The position numbers and the translations under genes were made by a program. 64,000 nt of DNA from Stomoxys calcitrans (taxonomy: Eukaryota; Arthropoda; Insecta; Diptera; Muscidae), in NCBI RefSeq assembly GCF_963082655.1, contig NC_081555.1, positions 20,374,643 to 20,438,642 on the forward strand, written 5' to 3'. The notes under the pieces are model-generated. The model saw only the letters and a program-made list of their open reading frames with translations. It was not told the DNA's origin and made no database searches. Positions 1 to 12,385 of the stretch are shown piece after piece (position 1 is the stretch's first letter; every line of letters begins with the position of its first letter).

Positions 1-472
1 AAACCTACAGAATAACCAAAAACGGTTGAATGAAAACCAAAAAATGGTAAAAATTAGGATTTTGGGTAAAAATTAAAAAAAAGAAATATTTCTTAGATTT
101 TTTTTTTATATTTTCGCAATGATAAATACCTGAAAAGGAATACAGGGTAGATATGATTATTGGAATTTGGGCAGATTTTTTCTTATATCAGACCTTTTTA
201 TACATTTTCTTCTATTATGAGAAAATTTTAATTTTAATAACAATAACTGCCAAACATTTTGCTCCACCCTAATGTTCTTTTTTAACAATTTTATATATGC
301 ACAAATACTTGTGTATAGAAATTTGCTACAGTTTGTTCTACATCAATGAATCTTTTTTTGCTTTTAAGATGCAATATCAGAAATTCTGTAGTGTTTTTTC
401 CCCCGATTTTCTTCCCTTGCTTCTTTAATGAAGTATGTAAAAACGAAACTGCTCATGTTGCAACACATGTCT
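1..472. other. AT-rich sequence, nothing recognised
   Basis: Low-complexity A/T runs, no open frame and no repeat family I recognise. Probably intron or intergenic. Confidence 0.6.
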
Positions 473-1660
473 TCACTCAACATGAGTTAATATAGCCCAA
501 TCTTGACCATACTCGGCACGGAAGTCAAGGAGCCTAACCCAAATAACTCTGCCGAATTTTATCGAAATCGAATAACAAATACGCCTTTTATGGGCTGAAG
601 ACCTTAAATCAGCAGATTGGTCTATATGACAGCTAAAACCAAATGTGGATCCATATGGACCATACTCGGCACGGAAGTCAAGGAACCCTACACAACTAAC
701 TCTGCCAAATGTAAGCGAAATCTGGTAACAACTACGCCTTTTATGGGCTGAAAACCTTAAATAGGTATATCGGTGTATATGGCAGCTATAACCAAATATG
801 AACCGATCTGGATCATACTCGGCACGGAAGTCAAGGAACCCTACACAACTAAATCTGCCAAATGTCAGCGAAATCGAGTAACAAATACGCCTATTATGGG
901 CTGAAAACCGTAAATCGGCAGATCGGTCTATATGGCAGCTATAACCAAATATGCGCCAATCTTGATCATACTCGGCACGGGAAATAAGGAGCCCTACACA
1001 AATATCTCTTTCAAATTTTAGCGAAATCGGGCAGCAAATGCGTCTTTTATGGGCTGAAGACCCTAAATCGGCAGATTGGTCTATATGACAGCCACAACCA
1101 AATATGAACCGATATGGACTATACTCGCCAGGGAAGTCAAGGAACCTTACACAACTAACTCTGCCAAATTTCAGCGAAACCGAGTAACAAATACGTCTTT
1201 TATGGGCTGAAAACCTTAAATCGGCAGATTGGTCTATATGACAGCTAAAACCAAATGTGGACCCATATGGACCATACTCGGCACGGAAGTCAAGGAACCT
1301 TACACAACTAACTCTTCCAAAATTCAACGAAATCGGGTAATAAAATCGCCAGTTATGGGTCCAAGACCTTAAACAGAGCTACCAGTAGATATGGCAGATA
1401 TGCCAAAATATTGTCCGATCATATTCCGCACGGATGTCAATGGGCCTAACACAACTCATTGTGCCGAACTTCAGCAAAATTAGTTCAAAATGACGTCTTT
1501 TATGGGCTATAGACTTAAAATCGGAAGACCGGTCTATATGGCAGGTATATCCAAATTTTGTCCGATCTAGACCATAATCGGCACGAATGTCAAAGTGGCA
1601 TAACACCAGTCACTATGGCAAATATCAGAAGAATCGGTTATTAGTTACGACTTTTGTGGA
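473..1660. repeat. 153-bp tandem satellite array (Helitron/DINE-TR-like)
   Basis: The phrase ACTCGGCACGGAAGTCAAGG recurs, with variation, at about 511, 664, 817, 970, 1123 and 1276, exactly 153 bp apart; further copies decay to 1660. Because 153 is divisible by three, the minus strand shows a spuriously long repetitive open frame that is not a gene. The unit resembles the central repeats of the other DINE-like elements here. Confidence 0.85.
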
Positions 1661-2545
1661 CCCCAAACCCTAAGAAAAGTTTTTGGCTTTTATGCGGATT
1701 TTGGCTTTTATGCGAATTTTGACCTTTATGCCAATGACACAAAAAGGAGTAGACTTCTTCTAGATTGAACCACATAATCTTGGCTATAAGTTAAGAAAAA
1801 TTAGTTTTTATAGGAATTTTAGGTTTTATGTGGATTTTGATTTTTATGAGATTTTTCCTTTTGTGCGGATTTGCTTTTGTCATGGCATGAATGTCAAAGT
1901 GGCATAACACCACTCACTATGGCACATATCAGCGGAATCGGGTAATAAAAACGTCTTTTATGGACCCAAGACCCTAAGACCGGTTTTTGGTGTTTATGTG
2001 GATTTTGGCTTTTATGCGGATTTTGGCTTTTATGCGGATTTTGGCTTTTATGCGGATTTTGCGTTGCCTAGGTCATGTTGTCAGAATGGATGAAGAAGCT
2101 CCAACAAAGAAGTCTTTTGAAGGCAAACACGGTGGTACACGCAAACCGGGAAGACCAAAAGCCCGATGGAAAGATCAAGTTGTGGGAGACACCTTGAAAC
2201 TTGGTGTCAGAGATTTTAGAATGATTTTTAGAATGAGCGCAGAAGACCGAGGCGCTTTGAACGCTATTCTACGTTCGGCTAGTGGAAGAAATATTCTGTC
2301 ATAGCCAATTAAAGTAAAGTAAGTAAAGTAAGCGGATTTTGGCTTTTATCCGAATTTTGCCTTTTTTACCAATGACAATAAAGCGGAAGACTTATTCTAG
2401 ATTGAACCACATAATCTTAGCTATAAGTTAAGAGAAATTAGTTTTTAGGTTTTATGTGGATATATAGATTTTTAAGAGTATTTTGCCTTTGGTGCGGATT
2501 TGCTTTTATGCGGATTTTGCCACTTAAAAGGCAAAAACCACATAT
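1660..2545. repeat. 18-bp minisatellite (GGCTTTTATGCGGATTTT) and its flanking duplicated unit
   Basis: The 18-mer or close variants occur in runs near 1680-1725, 1985-2058 and 2325-2360. A flanking segment (ATTGAACCACATAATCTTRG) at about 1773 and 2400 shows that a larger unit of about 640 bp was duplicated around a LINE fragment. Confidence 0.75.
2059..2332 (+). pseudogene. 3' end of a non-LTR retrotransposon (RT C-terminal tail), decayed
   Basis: Translation gives LRCLGHVVRMDEE, then GRPKARWKDQVVGD and LGVRDFRMI...AEDRGALNAIL. This is the well-known C-terminal end of LINE-type endonuclease-reverse transcriptases (GHxxRM...GRPxxRW...A.DR). A TAG at 2302 and an AAGTAAAGTAAG-type tail follow. 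Only about 80 residues remain. It sits inside the 18-bp minisatellite. Confidence 0.75.
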
Positions 2546-2565
2546 ATGCAAATTCTAGCTTTGGC

Positions 2566-2690
2566 AGAGGCCACCGTAGCGCAGAGGTTAATAACGTGTC
2601 CGCCTTTGACACTGAACGCCTGGGTTCGAATCATGGAGAGAACATCTGAAAAAATTTTCATCGGTGGTGATACCCTCCTACCAATAATAC
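2566..2690 (+). mobile_element. tRNA-derived SINE, head only
   Basis: CACCGTAGCGCAGAGGTTA (A-box-like) and CTGGGTTCGAATC (B box) lie 40-50 bp apart, followed by the family's shared ACATCTGAAAAAATTTTCA body. The copy is cut off after about 125 bp. Confidence 0.75.
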
Positions 2691-2879
2691 GACTTTTTTT
2701 GACCCTTAGGAAATGTAATTTGGAGGGTGGGGGCTACAGTGATGTAGTCCCGGATTTTATTTTAGAAGGGGACCATATTAGTATTGCAAAACAAAAATAA
2801 GTGACCTAAAATTTTTAGAACAGGAATTTTGGAGGGGTGTTTGTATGGGGGAGGAGCCGACAGCTCCCACTGGCTCCAT

Positions 2880-3015
2880 CCCTGGAGGCTATATCATGAT
2901 ATAGTCCGAAATAGCCCTTCTTTGAAATTAACCTCCTTGTGGTCAAATAAAAAGAGACTTGTAAACGCTATAGCGTGAGTAAAAGCGACAGACGGACGGA
3001 CATTTTAGTGCATTA
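2880..3015. repeat. End fragment of a DINE-like element with GACGGAC motif
   Basis: GGAGGCTATATCATGATATAG, then the conserved GACAGACGGACGGACATT block that ends many DINE-like elements in this window. Fragment only. Confidence 0.55.
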
Positions 3016-3079
3016 TAGTAGCCCAGGAAGAGGAGGTGAAGGATGCCTTCTTGCCCTTGGCCTTAGACCAGCCTGAACT

Positions 3080-4460
3080 ATCATGACATAATGAATGAGT
3101 TTTTTATTCTAGCCAATGACAGTAAAACGGTAGAAACCATCAAGTTTAGATTGAGACTCGTAACTGAGATGAAAGAAATTGGCTTTTATGCGGATTTTGG
3201 CTTTTATGAGCATTTTGGCTTATAAACGGATTTTGCCTTAATGCATATATTAACTTTTATGCGGATTATGGCTTCTATGCAGATTTTAGCTTCTATCAGG
3301 ATTTCGGGCATTCTCTCATCTACCAGAATAAATCTGGAAGCATGATAGCAAGTTTTCATCTAGCCACATATCGAAAGCCAAACTCATGTCTGATAGCAAC
3401 TACTCGTCAACTTTCGGTTTTGTGGTGACACATCTTCCAATCGCAACCGCACATCCAGTAAGGGAGCAATATCGACCTTAGACTTTCTAGTACAGCTACC
3501 AGTCCGTATACTGCACCTTCTCTATACAGAGTTCGGTCATTCTCTATGTTTTGTCGTAGCAGTGTGTTGGACACTAAGGCCTTGACGATGCGGGACTCCA
3601 TCGGGTAAATCCGGTACGTACAACCGGCTGCCATGGAATTGCCTCATCCTCTATATCACCTATATATCACAGTTAACCCTACTTTATTTTACAAAATCCT
3701 TCATTGCTAACCCTCTCATATCTATCCCACAACACAAATTCATGAGCATTCTTTAGTATATCCAAACCTCACTTACATGAATGCTTATGGTCCGCAGCTT
3801 CTGCATATATTGAAACTTTTAGTCTAGCGGCATGTTTTCCAATCATGACACATTGAATGACACTTTTGTTCTAGCCAATGGCAGTAAAGCGGTAGATACC
3901 GTCAAATTTAGATTGAGCCCTATAATTGAGATGCAAGAAAGTTGCTTTTAGGAGGATTTTGGCTTTTATGCGGATTTTGGCTTTTATGCGTATTTTGCCT
4001 GATAAGCGGATTTTGCTTTTATGCGAATTTTGGTTTTTATGCAGATTATGGCTTCAATGCAGACTTAGCTTTTATGAGGATTTAGAATCTGGAAGCATGA
4101 TGGCTTAGTTTTCGTCAAACCACAAAATAGATACCAAACTCATGTCTGGTGGCAACCACTCGGCATGTTTTGGTTAGGCCTCTCCTAAACCATCGCTTTT
4201 CCTGCAAGACGGCAATGTTGGCCATGAACCTTTCTAATACAGTACCAGTACCAGTGGGTATACTGAACCTTTTTTATACAGAGTTCGAACATTACAGGTG
4301 CAGAATCGCATATCATGGTCCTCATACCCTACATCACTCATACATCATAGCAAGCCATAGCATTACAAAATCCTACATACCTAACATTCTCGAATCTATC
4401 TCACCACAAACAAAATCATGAGCATTCTTCACAATCTCTAAGCCCCTCTTACATGAATGC
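3080..4460. repeat. Tandem pair of a 757-bp repeat containing the 18-bp minisatellite
   Basis: Two diverged copies (3080-3836 and 3837-4460): TCTAGCCAATGRCAGTAAARC, the 18-mer minisatellite, and AACTCATGTCTG (3382 and 4139) all recur 757 bp apart. No coding capacity is preserved. Confidence 0.7.
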
Positions 4461-5235
4461 TCATGGTCCCATCAACAAGCAACATAGTACACTTTAATTA
4501 TTGCCCTATTACATCATTCAAGGATTTTGTTTCATTAGAACAGTGATACCAAAAACCTAGGACTTTGTTTATTTTAATTAACTCATAATTCACTTGAATA
4601 ACTTGAATAAGCTTAGCCTAAGTTTAAATTAATAACGTCGATGATGTTCACATACTTGAACTGTGCGAGTAGTAGTGTTTGGCAGCACTTGATAATGATG
4701 GCAACAGTAGTGATGATTACGAGGCAACAGTGAAGGGCTATTGATGGCAACTACAGCGTACAATGACTATGATTAAATACAAACTGTTGTTATTGTTGCT
4801 TTCGTTGTTGTTGTTGTTGCTGCTGCTGCGGTTATGGTTGTTTTTGTTGTTTAAGCTTTGGATCAGTGTGTGATAATCCTGAAGAGTATCATGGTAGCAG
4901 TGTTATTGGCATTTACAAACTTGAATAGATTGTTTGTAATCTCAGTGTGTAGTGCTTTATTCTTTGCTCTCTCTCTCTCTGTCCCTTTCTCTCTCTCTCC
5001 CTCCCTCTTTGGGTAACAACATGCAATGAGTGCAAACTGAAACTCTTAACAAAAAATGCAGTATGTATGAAATGCTCACGAACAACCGCGAAAGGTGAAG
5101 GTAATGCTTGTTGAAAAATTCAAGCGATACAGTGTTGCCAATAGAAAATGTTTTTGGCAAATTAAAAAAAGTGCGAAAAATATCAAAGAAAAGGCAAACA
5201 TTAAGGGAGTTTTGGCACATTAAATTTGAGAGTCA
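4461..5235. other. Unique intronic-type DNA with TTG/CTG and CT runs
   Basis: GTTGTTGTTGTTGCTGCTGCTG-type runs near 4790-4850 and a CT-rich stretch at 4965-5010. No exon signature found. Confidence 0.55.
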
Positions 5236-6393
5236 AAGTAAAGATTTTTGGAAAATAGGTAAAGGGAAATGGTCGTACGGACGTCGAGGATCTAATTTAG
5301 ATCTATGCTTCAAAATTAAGCGAATTAGATAATCAATAAGCCATTTATGGGTGAAAGACCGTAAAAAGGGAGATGAGTGTATATGCCAACCACATCCAAA
5401 TATGATTAGATTGGCACCATATTTAAGAAGGATGTTTAGGGATGTACTAAATTTCAGCAAAATTGATGTATAAATGCGTAATTTATGGGTGAAAGACCAT
5501 AAATCGGGAAATGGGTATATAAGCCAGCTACATTCCAATAGAATCTGAACCATACTCCGCACGGTCAACGAAGGGTCTAAAAGAGTTCACAGTGACAATT
5601 TTCTATGAAATCGGGTAGTAAATGCGGCTTCTATGGGCCTTAGACCCTATATCGGGAAATTGGCCTATATGGGGGCTATATCAAGATATTGTCCATTCTG
5701 AACCATTTTCGATACGGATGGCGAAGGTCCTAAGACAACTCACTGTGCAAAACTTCAAATTTCACTGAAATCAGGTAATTCAAACGGCTTCTATAGGCCT
5801 TAGACCCTAAATCGGGAAACCGGTCTACATAGGGGCTATTTCTAAACATTGTCCAATCTGGACCATATTCGATGCGCTTGTCGCAGGTCTTAAGATAACT
5901 CACTGAGCAAAATTTCAACGTGATCGTGTAATTAATGCGGTTTCTATGTTCTATGTGCCTTAGACCTTTAATCGGGATAACTGCTTGTATGACAGCTTTA
6001 CCAAAATATAGTCTGATCTGGATCATATTCGGTACGGATGTGTGAGCATAACTCGCTGTGGAAAATTTAGAATTATAAATGCGTTTTTATGAGCATAAGA
6101 CCTTCAATCTGGAGATCGGTCTTTATGGGGACTATATCAAGATATAGCCCTAAATAGCCAATCTTCGAACTGAACCCGCCTATGGACAAAAAAGAACCTG
6201 TAAAAAGTTTTAGGACACTTTCTTCATTTTTAAAGCCTGTGGCGTGAATTCAACAGACGGACAGACATAGCTTGGTCGTCTTTACGAGGATAAAGAATAT
6301 ATACTCTATGTGGTTTAAAATCGATATTCCGATGTGCCACAAATGGAATAACAAAATGAATATGCCCCTATCCTTCGGTGGGGGGTATAAAAA
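5236..6393. mobile_element. DINE/Helitron-like element with diverged tandem array
   Basis: Several diverged units of 120-150 bp (TTTATGGGTGAAAGACC..., CTTAGACCCTAAATCGGGAA). The terminal module follows: ACAGACGGACAGACATAG, then AAGAATATATACTCTATG, then GGTGGGGGGTATAAAAA at 6378-6393. This module order matches the other elements in the window and resembles Drosophila DINE-TR1 elements. Confidence 0.7.
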
Positions 6394-6613
6394 AGTGTGG
6401 ATAGGTAAAATGGCTTAGGCTATGTACGTTTAAACAACGAGTAGGACAACTATTTTAGGCCTAAGGTCCATCGTGGTCGTCCTACATAGTCATCGCTAAA
6501 AGCGATATACCTCACTAAGGTCCATATACCTCAGTAAGGTCACAGCAGAATTTTTATACCATACTCCAGCACTGTGGTACAGGGTACTATAACTTTGTGC
6601 ATTTGTTTACACC

Positions 6614-6945
6614 GGAGGCTACCATAGCGCAGAGATTAGCATGTTCGCCTATGACGCTGACCCAGGGTTCGAGTTCTGGCGAAAACATCAAAAAAATTTT
6701 CATCGATGGTTATCCTCTACTACTACTGGCGACATTTGTGAGGTACTATGCCATGTAAAATCTTCTGGCGAAAGAAAATGTAGCACTGCGGCAGGCCATT
6801 TAGACTCGGCTATAAAAAGGAGGTCATTTATGATTGAGCTTAAAACTTGAATCGAACAGCACTCATTGATATGTGGATGTTTGCCCTTAATGGGATGTTT
6901 ATGGGCAAATTTGCAAAGCCTCCACTAAGACTGATTTTCGATTTA
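6614..6945 (+). mobile_element. tRNA-derived SINE, near full length
   Basis: A box TAGCGCAGAGATT and B box AGGGTTCGAGTTC, then the family body (GGCGACATTTGTGAGGTACT, CGGCTATAAAAAGGAGGTC) and the 3' end GGGATGTTTATGGGCAAATTT. It is about 330 bp and the best full-length copy here. Confidence 0.8.
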
Positions 6946-7380
6946 ATGTCTTTTGTCTGTAAGAGGCGCCTTTATTACCCGATTTCGACGAAATATGGCA
7001 CCGCGAGTTGTGTTAGGGCCCTTGACATCCGTACCGAGTATAATCGAGATCGGACTTTATTTGGATATAGCTGCCATATAGCGATGTAAAGTCTTGAGCC
7101 CATAAAAGCCGTCTTTATTGCCCAATATTTGGAACAGCGAGTTGTGTTAACATCCTCTCCATACGTACCGAATATGATTCAGATCGCACTATATTTGATC
7201 AGGCTTTTATATGTACTGACCTCCTGACCATATGTACTGACCTCCGTATGTTTTGCCTAATTTTACTAAAATTCGCCTTCAAGAGTTGCATTAGGCCCCT
7301 CGATATTCGTATCAAGTATTGTTCAGATCGGAGCGTATTTGTATACGAGGCCTGCTATATAAGTTTCTGGCCTAAACAAA
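6945..7380 (+). repeat. DINE-like array fragment
   Basis: Two to three diverged units with CCTTTATTACCCGATTTCG, GCCCTTGACATCCGTACCGA and TATAGCTGCCATATA, in the same orientation as the 43-kb array. Confidence 0.65.
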
Positions 7381-7690
7381 ACCAAGTGTTGCTAGGTGAA
7401 ATCTGACATTTCCATTGGACTAGGATAATCGCAAGTAGCGAATCGTGGATCTTAGCCCGAAACAAAAGAACAATTTACAGGGTGGGTCTTCGAGCCAAAT
7501 CCAACGAAAGTTATTCATGGAGGAAGCACTTCAAAGCAAATGGTTGCCCTTTCTGGTCACGTGGTAACTTTTCTGAGTGGTACATCACAATTTGATTGAA
7601 TAAAGTCTTGGGAAAATTTTGAAAAACGAACAAGATGCGAGCTCTCACGCATCGGTTCAAACCAGCGCTTTTTTGACCAGTCAAAACAAC
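7381..7690. other. Unassigned sequence
   Basis: No repeat family or exon was recognised. The short open frame beginning at 7619 runs into the adjacent dispersed repeat and has no coding signature. Confidence 0.45.
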
Positions 7691-7930
7691 GAACTAATGG
7701 GTTCTACGCCGCACAGTGAGAGAAAATCGAAAAAAACAACTAGAAAAAAAATATGCCGTGTGAAAACGGGTACAGATATCTCTTTGAAATTGGGAATCGT
7801 TAGAGAAGAAGTGTGCAAAAAGTCAAGGTTCTAGGTTGTATGGGCGCCTTTTGGCAGGCCCCTAAAATTGATGACCTCGATATTTCAAAAATTTGTTGGG
7901 TCTGCCAAATCCTCAAATGGGGTCAGATTT
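7690..7930 (+). repeat. Dispersed repeat 'CACAGTGRGAGAAAATCG', copy 1
   Basis: It shares CACAGTGAGAGAAAATCG, AATATGCCGTGTG, GCGCCTTTTGGCAGGCCC and GACCTCGATATTTC with 20873-21110. In reverse complement it matches the triplicated block at 22500-23900. It carries no recognisable protein. Confidence 0.7.
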
Positions 7931-7969
7931 TAAACATTTCAAAATCGAACCACTAATGCAATTTATTTT

Positions 7970-8460
7970 ATTTAACTTTATTTTATTTTATTTTATTTTA
8001 TTTTATTTTATTTTATTTTATTTTATTTTATTTAATTTTATTTTATTTAATTTTATTTTATTTTATTTTATTTTATTTTATTTTATTTTATTTTATTTTA
8101 TTTTATTTTATTTTAAATTTTATTTTATTTTATTTTATTTTATTTTATTTTATTTTATTTTATTTTATTTTATTTTATTTTATTTTATTTTATTTTATTT
8201 TATTTTATTTTATTTTATTTTATTGTATTTTATTTTATTTTATTTTATTTTATTTTATTTTATTTTCTTTTATTTTATTTTATTTTATTTTATTTTATTT
8301 TATTTTATTTTATTTTATTTTATTTTATTTTATTTTATTTTATTTTATTTCATTTTATTTTATTTTATTTTATTTTATTTTATTTTATTTTATTTTATTT
8401 TATTTTATTTCATTTCATTTCGTTTTATTTTATTTTGTTTTATTTTTTTTTTTTTTTTAA
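7970..8460. repeat. (TTTTA)n pentanucleotide microsatellite, about 480 bp
   Basis: Roughly 95 units with a few substitutions (TTTAA, TTGTA, TTTTC, TTTCA). The plus strand reads as an endless FYFIL frame because the pentamer contains no plus-strand stop in any phase. This is not a gene. Confidence 0.95.
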
Positions 8461-8527
8461 TTATTTTATATTTTATTTTATGGCAACACAAAAATGAGCG
8501 AAAAAAATTCTTTCTCACTTCAACATA

Positions 8528-9455
8528 GATCCCTCATCGAAGATACATAAGCCCTTTCAGAGTTATCATGCATACATCCTCTCCCCCCACTCTCATACTT
8601 GTATATCCACCACCTTCAATATTTGCCCCCACATTATTGATGTGCCTAATGGTTTTGGTGTTTTTAATTTTTGTTATGCCACTTCAAAAAATATGAATTC
8701 ATCGCCCCTCGTTGATAGTCGTAAATTCATGTTTGCAATTGTTACCGAATCAGTGTGTGTATGGGTGTGTGTTGGTAGATGAACACAATTAGAGCGCTTA
8801 TGCATAATGCTAACATGCATATCGGTAAGCACATGCATAGGTATGTATGTGTGTATGTACCAATATAGCAGGCTATACATTGTGCTGGGGGGTTACTTTT
8901 TATGGCCTTCAGCATTGCAGCCGCTACATTTGCCTGTGAGTTATGTTTCAGGCTTGTTCATTGGCAATCGGTTTGTTATAGTGGTGTGTTGTTGTTGTTG
9001 TTGTTGTTATTATTGTTTGCATTGGTGCAATTAATTAGCTTCAATTGCTGGTTTTAGATTTTGTTGCTATTGCTGTTGTTGTTGTTGTTATATTCAATCT
9101 GCGGAATTTATAAGTGGCTTTTGGTGTATTAGATAAAGAGTATGGGTAAGATAGAGACAGAGAGAGAGAGAGTGAGAAGGGAAGAGGCTCATATTGGGTA
9201 TTTGCTTTAGTGGGTTCATAGAATGATAGCTGTGGCTATATCTCATGGGATTAGAGTGTGTCTACTACTATGGCATTGAGCAAAGCTGCATAACGGCACA
9301 TCTCACAGGTTTTAAAGTGTATCATTATTTAAGACACAATGAAAGCATAACTAGGCATTAAAGTGTCTTGATATCGTAGATGCTTATTTCTCAAGGGGAC
9401 TAGCCCTATGACACTTGAAAGAAGGTCCAAGACCATAGATTTCTCTTTTTTTACC
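8528..9455. other. Unique intronic-type DNA
   Basis: TGTGTATGTG-rich (8750-8880), GTT runs (8990-9100) and GAGA (9158-9175) stretches. No exon recognised. Confidence 0.55.
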
Positions 9456-10640
9456 CACCACCATAGGATGGGGGTATACTAATCTAGTCATTCCGTTTGT
9501 AACGCCTCGAAATATTGATCTAGGACCCCATAAAGTTTATATATTCTTGATCGTCTCGACATTCTGATTCGAACTAGCCATGTCCGTCCGTCCGTCTGTC
9601 GAAATCACGATAGCGGTCGAACGCGTAAAGCTAACCGCTTGAAATTTTGCACAGATACTTTGTATTGATGTAGGTCGTTGGGGATTGCAAATTGGCCATA
9701 TCGGTTCAGATTTCGATATAGCTCCCATATAAACCGATCTCCCGATTTGAATTCTTAAGCCCCTGGAAGCCACAATTTTCATCCGATTTGTCTGAAATTT
9801 TATACATGGTGTTCTGTTGTGACTTCCAACAACTGTGTCAATTACGTTCAAAATCGGTCAAGAATTTGATATAGCTCCCATATAAACCGATCTCCCGATT
9901 TAACTTCCTAAGCCCCTAGAAGCCGCAAACTTTGTCCGATTTGGCTGAAATTTTGTACATGGTGTTCTGTTATGACTCTTAGCAACTGTGCCAAGTACAA
10001 TTCAAATCGGTCTATAACCTGGTATAGCTCCCATATAAACCGATCTCCCGATTTGACTTCCCGAGCCCCTGGAAGCCGCAATTTTCATCCGATTTGGCTG
10101 AAATTTCGCAAGTTGTGTTTTATTTTGACTTCCATCAACTGTACCAAGTACGCTCGAAATCAGCCTATAACCAGATATAGCTCCCATATAAACCGATCTC
10201 CCGATTTGACTTCTTGAGCCCCTGAAAACCGCAATTTTCATCAGATTTGGCTGAAATTTTGTACATGGTGTTCTGTTATGACTCTTAATAACTGTGCCAA
10301 GTACAGTTCAAATCGGTCTATAACCTGGTATAGCTCCCATATAAACCGATTTACCGATTTGACTTCTTGAGCCCCTTAAAACCTCAATTTTCATCCGATT
10401 TGGCTGAAATTTTGTACATGGTGTTCGATTTGGCTTAAATTTTTTTTATAAAGAGCATTTACGAAACCCAATACCCACACCAACACAGTTACAGTTAGTC
10501 AAATAAAGAACTACAGCTCTCATATGGACCAATCTCCCTATCTGATGGAGGTGGCTCCCAAAAGCCATAAATTTTGCACATTTCCGCTGATAGTTCTTAT
10601 GTGAGATAGTTTTGAGACCTTCCATGATAAAAATAAATCC
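9456..10640 (+). mobile_element. DINE/Helitron-like element with 153-bp array
   Basis: It opens with ACCCACCACCATAGGATGGG (partly self-complementary), then TATATATTCTTGATCGTC, then GTCCGTCCGTCCGTCTGTCG. The array follows: GCTCCCATATAAACCGATCT begins at 9721, 9874, 10027, 10180 and 10333, exactly 153 bp apart. The last part to about 10640 is decayed. Order and the GTCY microsatellite match DINE-TR1-type elements. Confidence 0.8.
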
Positions 10641-11966
10641 CTTTAAAAGCCAGTAGCCTTCAAGAAATCTCAACTTTAGCCTTACTCTTTCGAAATATGG
10701 CATGTAAAATCAACTGAAGACCTACAATATCCTCCTTAACTACAAGAATCTGCTCTAATAACCCCCAATTATTATCTATCATACTCTCTTCTCCAATGAA
10801 ACTTTCTATCGATTAACTTAAGCATTTTTCTACTCTCCGGTAGATAATTTAAAAAATAGTTTGTTTAATTTGTTTTCTTACACCAAGCTGAACACTCATT
10901 TATGTGGAAACTTGCAAATTGCTTTTGCACAACAACACTTTGTTATCTCACCCACAGAGACAGAGAGAGACAAACACACACACTCACACTAACACTAACA
11001 CAGGAGAAAATACTAATTGTTTTAAGACCCTAACAAAACCAATCAATTTTCTCAGGTTAAGCTACTTAAAATGAGGCTGGGGTTAATGTGGTCTTTTGTC
11101 ACAAATAGCTTGCCGCCATACCTTCCCATGCCATCTTCGGCCAGCACAAAGGGGAAAAAGTTTGAATTATTTGAGTAACCCCCCCAAAAAAAAGGAAAAG
11201 GATGGAAAGGGAAGCCAAAAATTAGTTTTCACTTAGTTACCAGGCAAAACCTACAAGTTCTCGGGTTTTCTTTTTGTTTGCCATTTGATAACACTTTCAC
11301 ATGACACCATAACCTTAGCAAACCTTTTAATCCTTGGCAAAATTGTGTACTTATGTACATCATAATCAGCATTATTACCAAGGACAACATCATCATCATC
11401 ACCACCAACACCATCACACTCTTCATCAGAATAAAAATGCTTACCACAAACACTAGGAATACTGGTAAAGACATCATCAACATCATCATCATCATCACCA
11501 TATACACCTTCATATGCATAGGGTTGAGGTTTCAAGAGTACAAAGCCTCACAAAGTGTGCGAATGTTGGTTTCATGCTGTTTGAAATTCACCTTTGCTAC
11601 TTTTTGAAACTTTTTAACATCTTTAATCTTATTAAGGAATAAAATTTAGGTTACATACTTTATTCCTCCCCACATACATGTTGGTAAGAATTTTACAAGG
11701 ATATTTGGTTTAGGCAAAGCCCTATGTAGGGCTTTGGCAAATTCTGAGAATTTCCCAACAATAGGTGTCAGAAAACTCTATGCTGAAAGCAATCAGAGCA
11801 TGTCATGTCCTAATTATGACAAGAAAGCTTACTAAAGATTTTTGATATAATTTTCATTAAAATGTTTAAAGTGAAATTATTTAGAATTATGGTCATCATA
11901 GAGGAGGCGTATAGCCAGGCTATACACCTCCAACATAGAGGAGAAAATCAAGAGAAAAAGGTAGAT
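10641..11966. other. Unique intronic-type DNA
   Basis: CACACTCACACT (10970-11000) and ATCATCATC (11390-11500) simple repeats are present. Open frames here come from the trinucleotide tract. No exon recognised. Confidence 0.55.
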
Positions 11967-11967
11967 A

Positions 11968-12203
11968 TTGGGTTGCCCAAAAAGTAATTGCGGATTTTTC
12001 ATATAGTCGGCGTTGACAAATTTTTTCACAGCTTGTAACTCTGTAATTGCATTCTTTCTTCTGTCAGTTATCAGCTGTTACTTTTAGCTTGCTTTAGAAA
12101 AAAAGTGTAAAAAAGTATATTTGATTAAAGTTCATTCTAAGTTTTATTAAAAATGCATTTACTTTCTTTTAAAAAATTCGCAATTACTTTTTGGGCAACC
12201 CAA
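11968..12203 (+). mobile_element. Mariner-type MITE, copy 1 (236 bp)
   Basis: The termini TTGGGTTGCCCAAAAAGT and its complement are inverted repeats of about 28 bp. TA dinucleotides flank both ends (11966-11967, 12204-12205), the mariner target. The internal 180 bp encode no transposase. A second copy in inverted orientation is at 36929-37166. Confidence 0.9.
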
Positions 12204-12385
12204 TATTTTGATATTTTGAAGAAAAATATTCACAATATATTTTGTTACTTTAAAAATGACAATATTTAAAGATCTTATATCACACAAATATTGTTAAAAA
12301 TTTTATTTTTATAGACATTTTGGATTTTTTTTTTTGTGTAAAAAATTTTTTAAATTTTTTTATAGAAAAAAAAATTTTTTTTGAA
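12204..12385. repeat. A/T-rich low-complexity sequence
   Basis: Runs of T and A with no repeat identity beyond base composition. Confidence 0.6.

Noticed and set aside
473..1327. 284-codon minus-strand frame with internal 51-residue repeats
   Set aside because: The satellite unit is 153 bp, divisible by three; the repeats have no protein-like composition constraint.
2566..2640. Functional tRNA gene
   Set aside because: A and B boxes are present, but the stems do not pair as a tRNA and the same body follows in seven copies: it is a SINE.
7893..8528. Long plus-strand open frame of 211 codons (FYFIL repeats)
   Set aside because: It is only the (TTTTA)n microsatellite read in frame.
9721..10440. 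CRISPR-like array of regular repeats
   Set aside because: Repeats are contiguous without unique spacers, in a fly genome; they are transposon satellite units.
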